Assembly (NCBI RefSeq): GCF_006937785.1
Contig: NZ_SJEE01000001.1
Location: forward strand, 124,001-188,000
DNA from: Pseudanabaena sp. UWO311
Lineage (GTDB): Bacteria > Cyanobacteriota > Cyanobacteriia > Pseudanabaenales > Pseudanabaenaceae
Length of the DNA: 64,000 nt
Direction: 5' to 3'
Under the pieces are notes generated by a model. The model worked only from the letters and a program-made list of their open reading frames with translations. It was not told where the DNA came from and ran no database searches. Below are positions 63,912 to 64,000 of this stretch, piece by piece (the stretch's first letter is position 1; the number at the start of each line of letters is the position of its first letter). Both the position numbers and the translations under genes were made by a program.

Positions 63912-63963
63912 GAATCAAAAAAATAAAAGTGTTGCGAAGCAACACTTTTATTTTTTTTGATTC
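63912..63963. repeat. Palindrome upstream of trpD, ~24-bp arms, GAA loop
   Basis: Left arm 63912-63935 and right arm 63939-63963 differ by one A/T in a homopolymer; core AGTGTTGC-GAA-GCAACACT. Lead-in AATGCTTTGCGTTCAAACCC matches those at 53308 and 55348. Confidence 0.93.
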
Positions 63964-64000
63964 TTTATAATGAAAATCGCTAATACGTTACACTGCCTTA

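Overview
This window looks like chromosomal DNA of a filamentous, Pseudanabaena-like cyanobacterium. The evidence is the dense HIP1 octamer (GCGATCGC), a photosystem II peptide gene (psb30/ycf12), a cyanobacterial ndhD, a bacteriophytochrome, orthocaspase and Uma2 genes, and ComFB domains. The genus is an inference; the phylum is secure.

Layout. 1-4.9 kb: the right part of an integrated phage- or plasmid-like element. It is a tight chain of small genes, an HNH nuclease and a zinc-finger/Toprim/SF3 primase-helicase, ending in a repeat-rich spacer. 5-10.6 kb: DUF29, glyoxalase-fold and phosphatase-like genes, then an apparent iron-uptake cluster (two-domain multicopper oxidase, helix-hairpin-helix lipoprotein, Ftr1 permease) and an acidic Trp-repeat protein. 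10.7-14 kb: an intronless tRNA-Leu(UAA), then a translationally coupled set on the minus strand: coaX, a fusion of an HsdR-N-like nuclease domain to a ParA ATPase, and a degenerate ParB-like gene. 14-21 kb: RDD membrane protein, Uma2, and a light-signalling operon (bacteriophytochrome, response regulator preceded by an 8-bp microsatellite, hybrid kinase). 21-36.6 kb: ndhD, a TPR protein, psb30, a GTPase, aroK, a GAF/PAS nucleotide cyclase, a gyrA/parC-type topoisomerase gene, grxC, ftsI and murD. 37-44.8 kb: a PilJ/PilL-like chemosensory pair, a CNNM/CorC protein and malQ. 44.9-49 kb: an accessory, decaying zone with Uma2, an antitoxin next to a truncated toxin, a frameshifted orthocaspase-FGE gene, a frameshifted Trypco1-like gene and an Rpn-family nuclease. 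49-64 kb: a tandem-ComFB protein, mutS, two metallophosphoesterases, a Crp/Fnr regulator, rplY, purA, an HD hydrolase, proB, bioY, a VOC protein and trpD.

The most unusual whole-window pattern is a set of more than twenty long, perfect or near-perfect palindromes in the gaps between genes, mostly just after stop codons. Arms are 10-34 bp. The loop is usually exactly 3 nt and flanked by GC (GC-NNN-GC). Arm sequences differ from locus to locus and often copy the end of the adjacent gene, including its stop codon. Two other repeat types are interspersed: a 120-160 bp foldback element whose inner hairpin shows compensatory changes, and a composite two-hairpin element around 22.9-33.3 kb.

The best candidates for something undescribed are the nuclease-ParA fusion coupled to coaX and a ParB-like gene, the locus-templated palindromes, the Ftr1 cluster with a helix-hairpin-helix lipoprotein, and the 8-bp repeat that could switch the phytochrome response regulator. 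No homology search was run; all family calls come from motifs read by eye.
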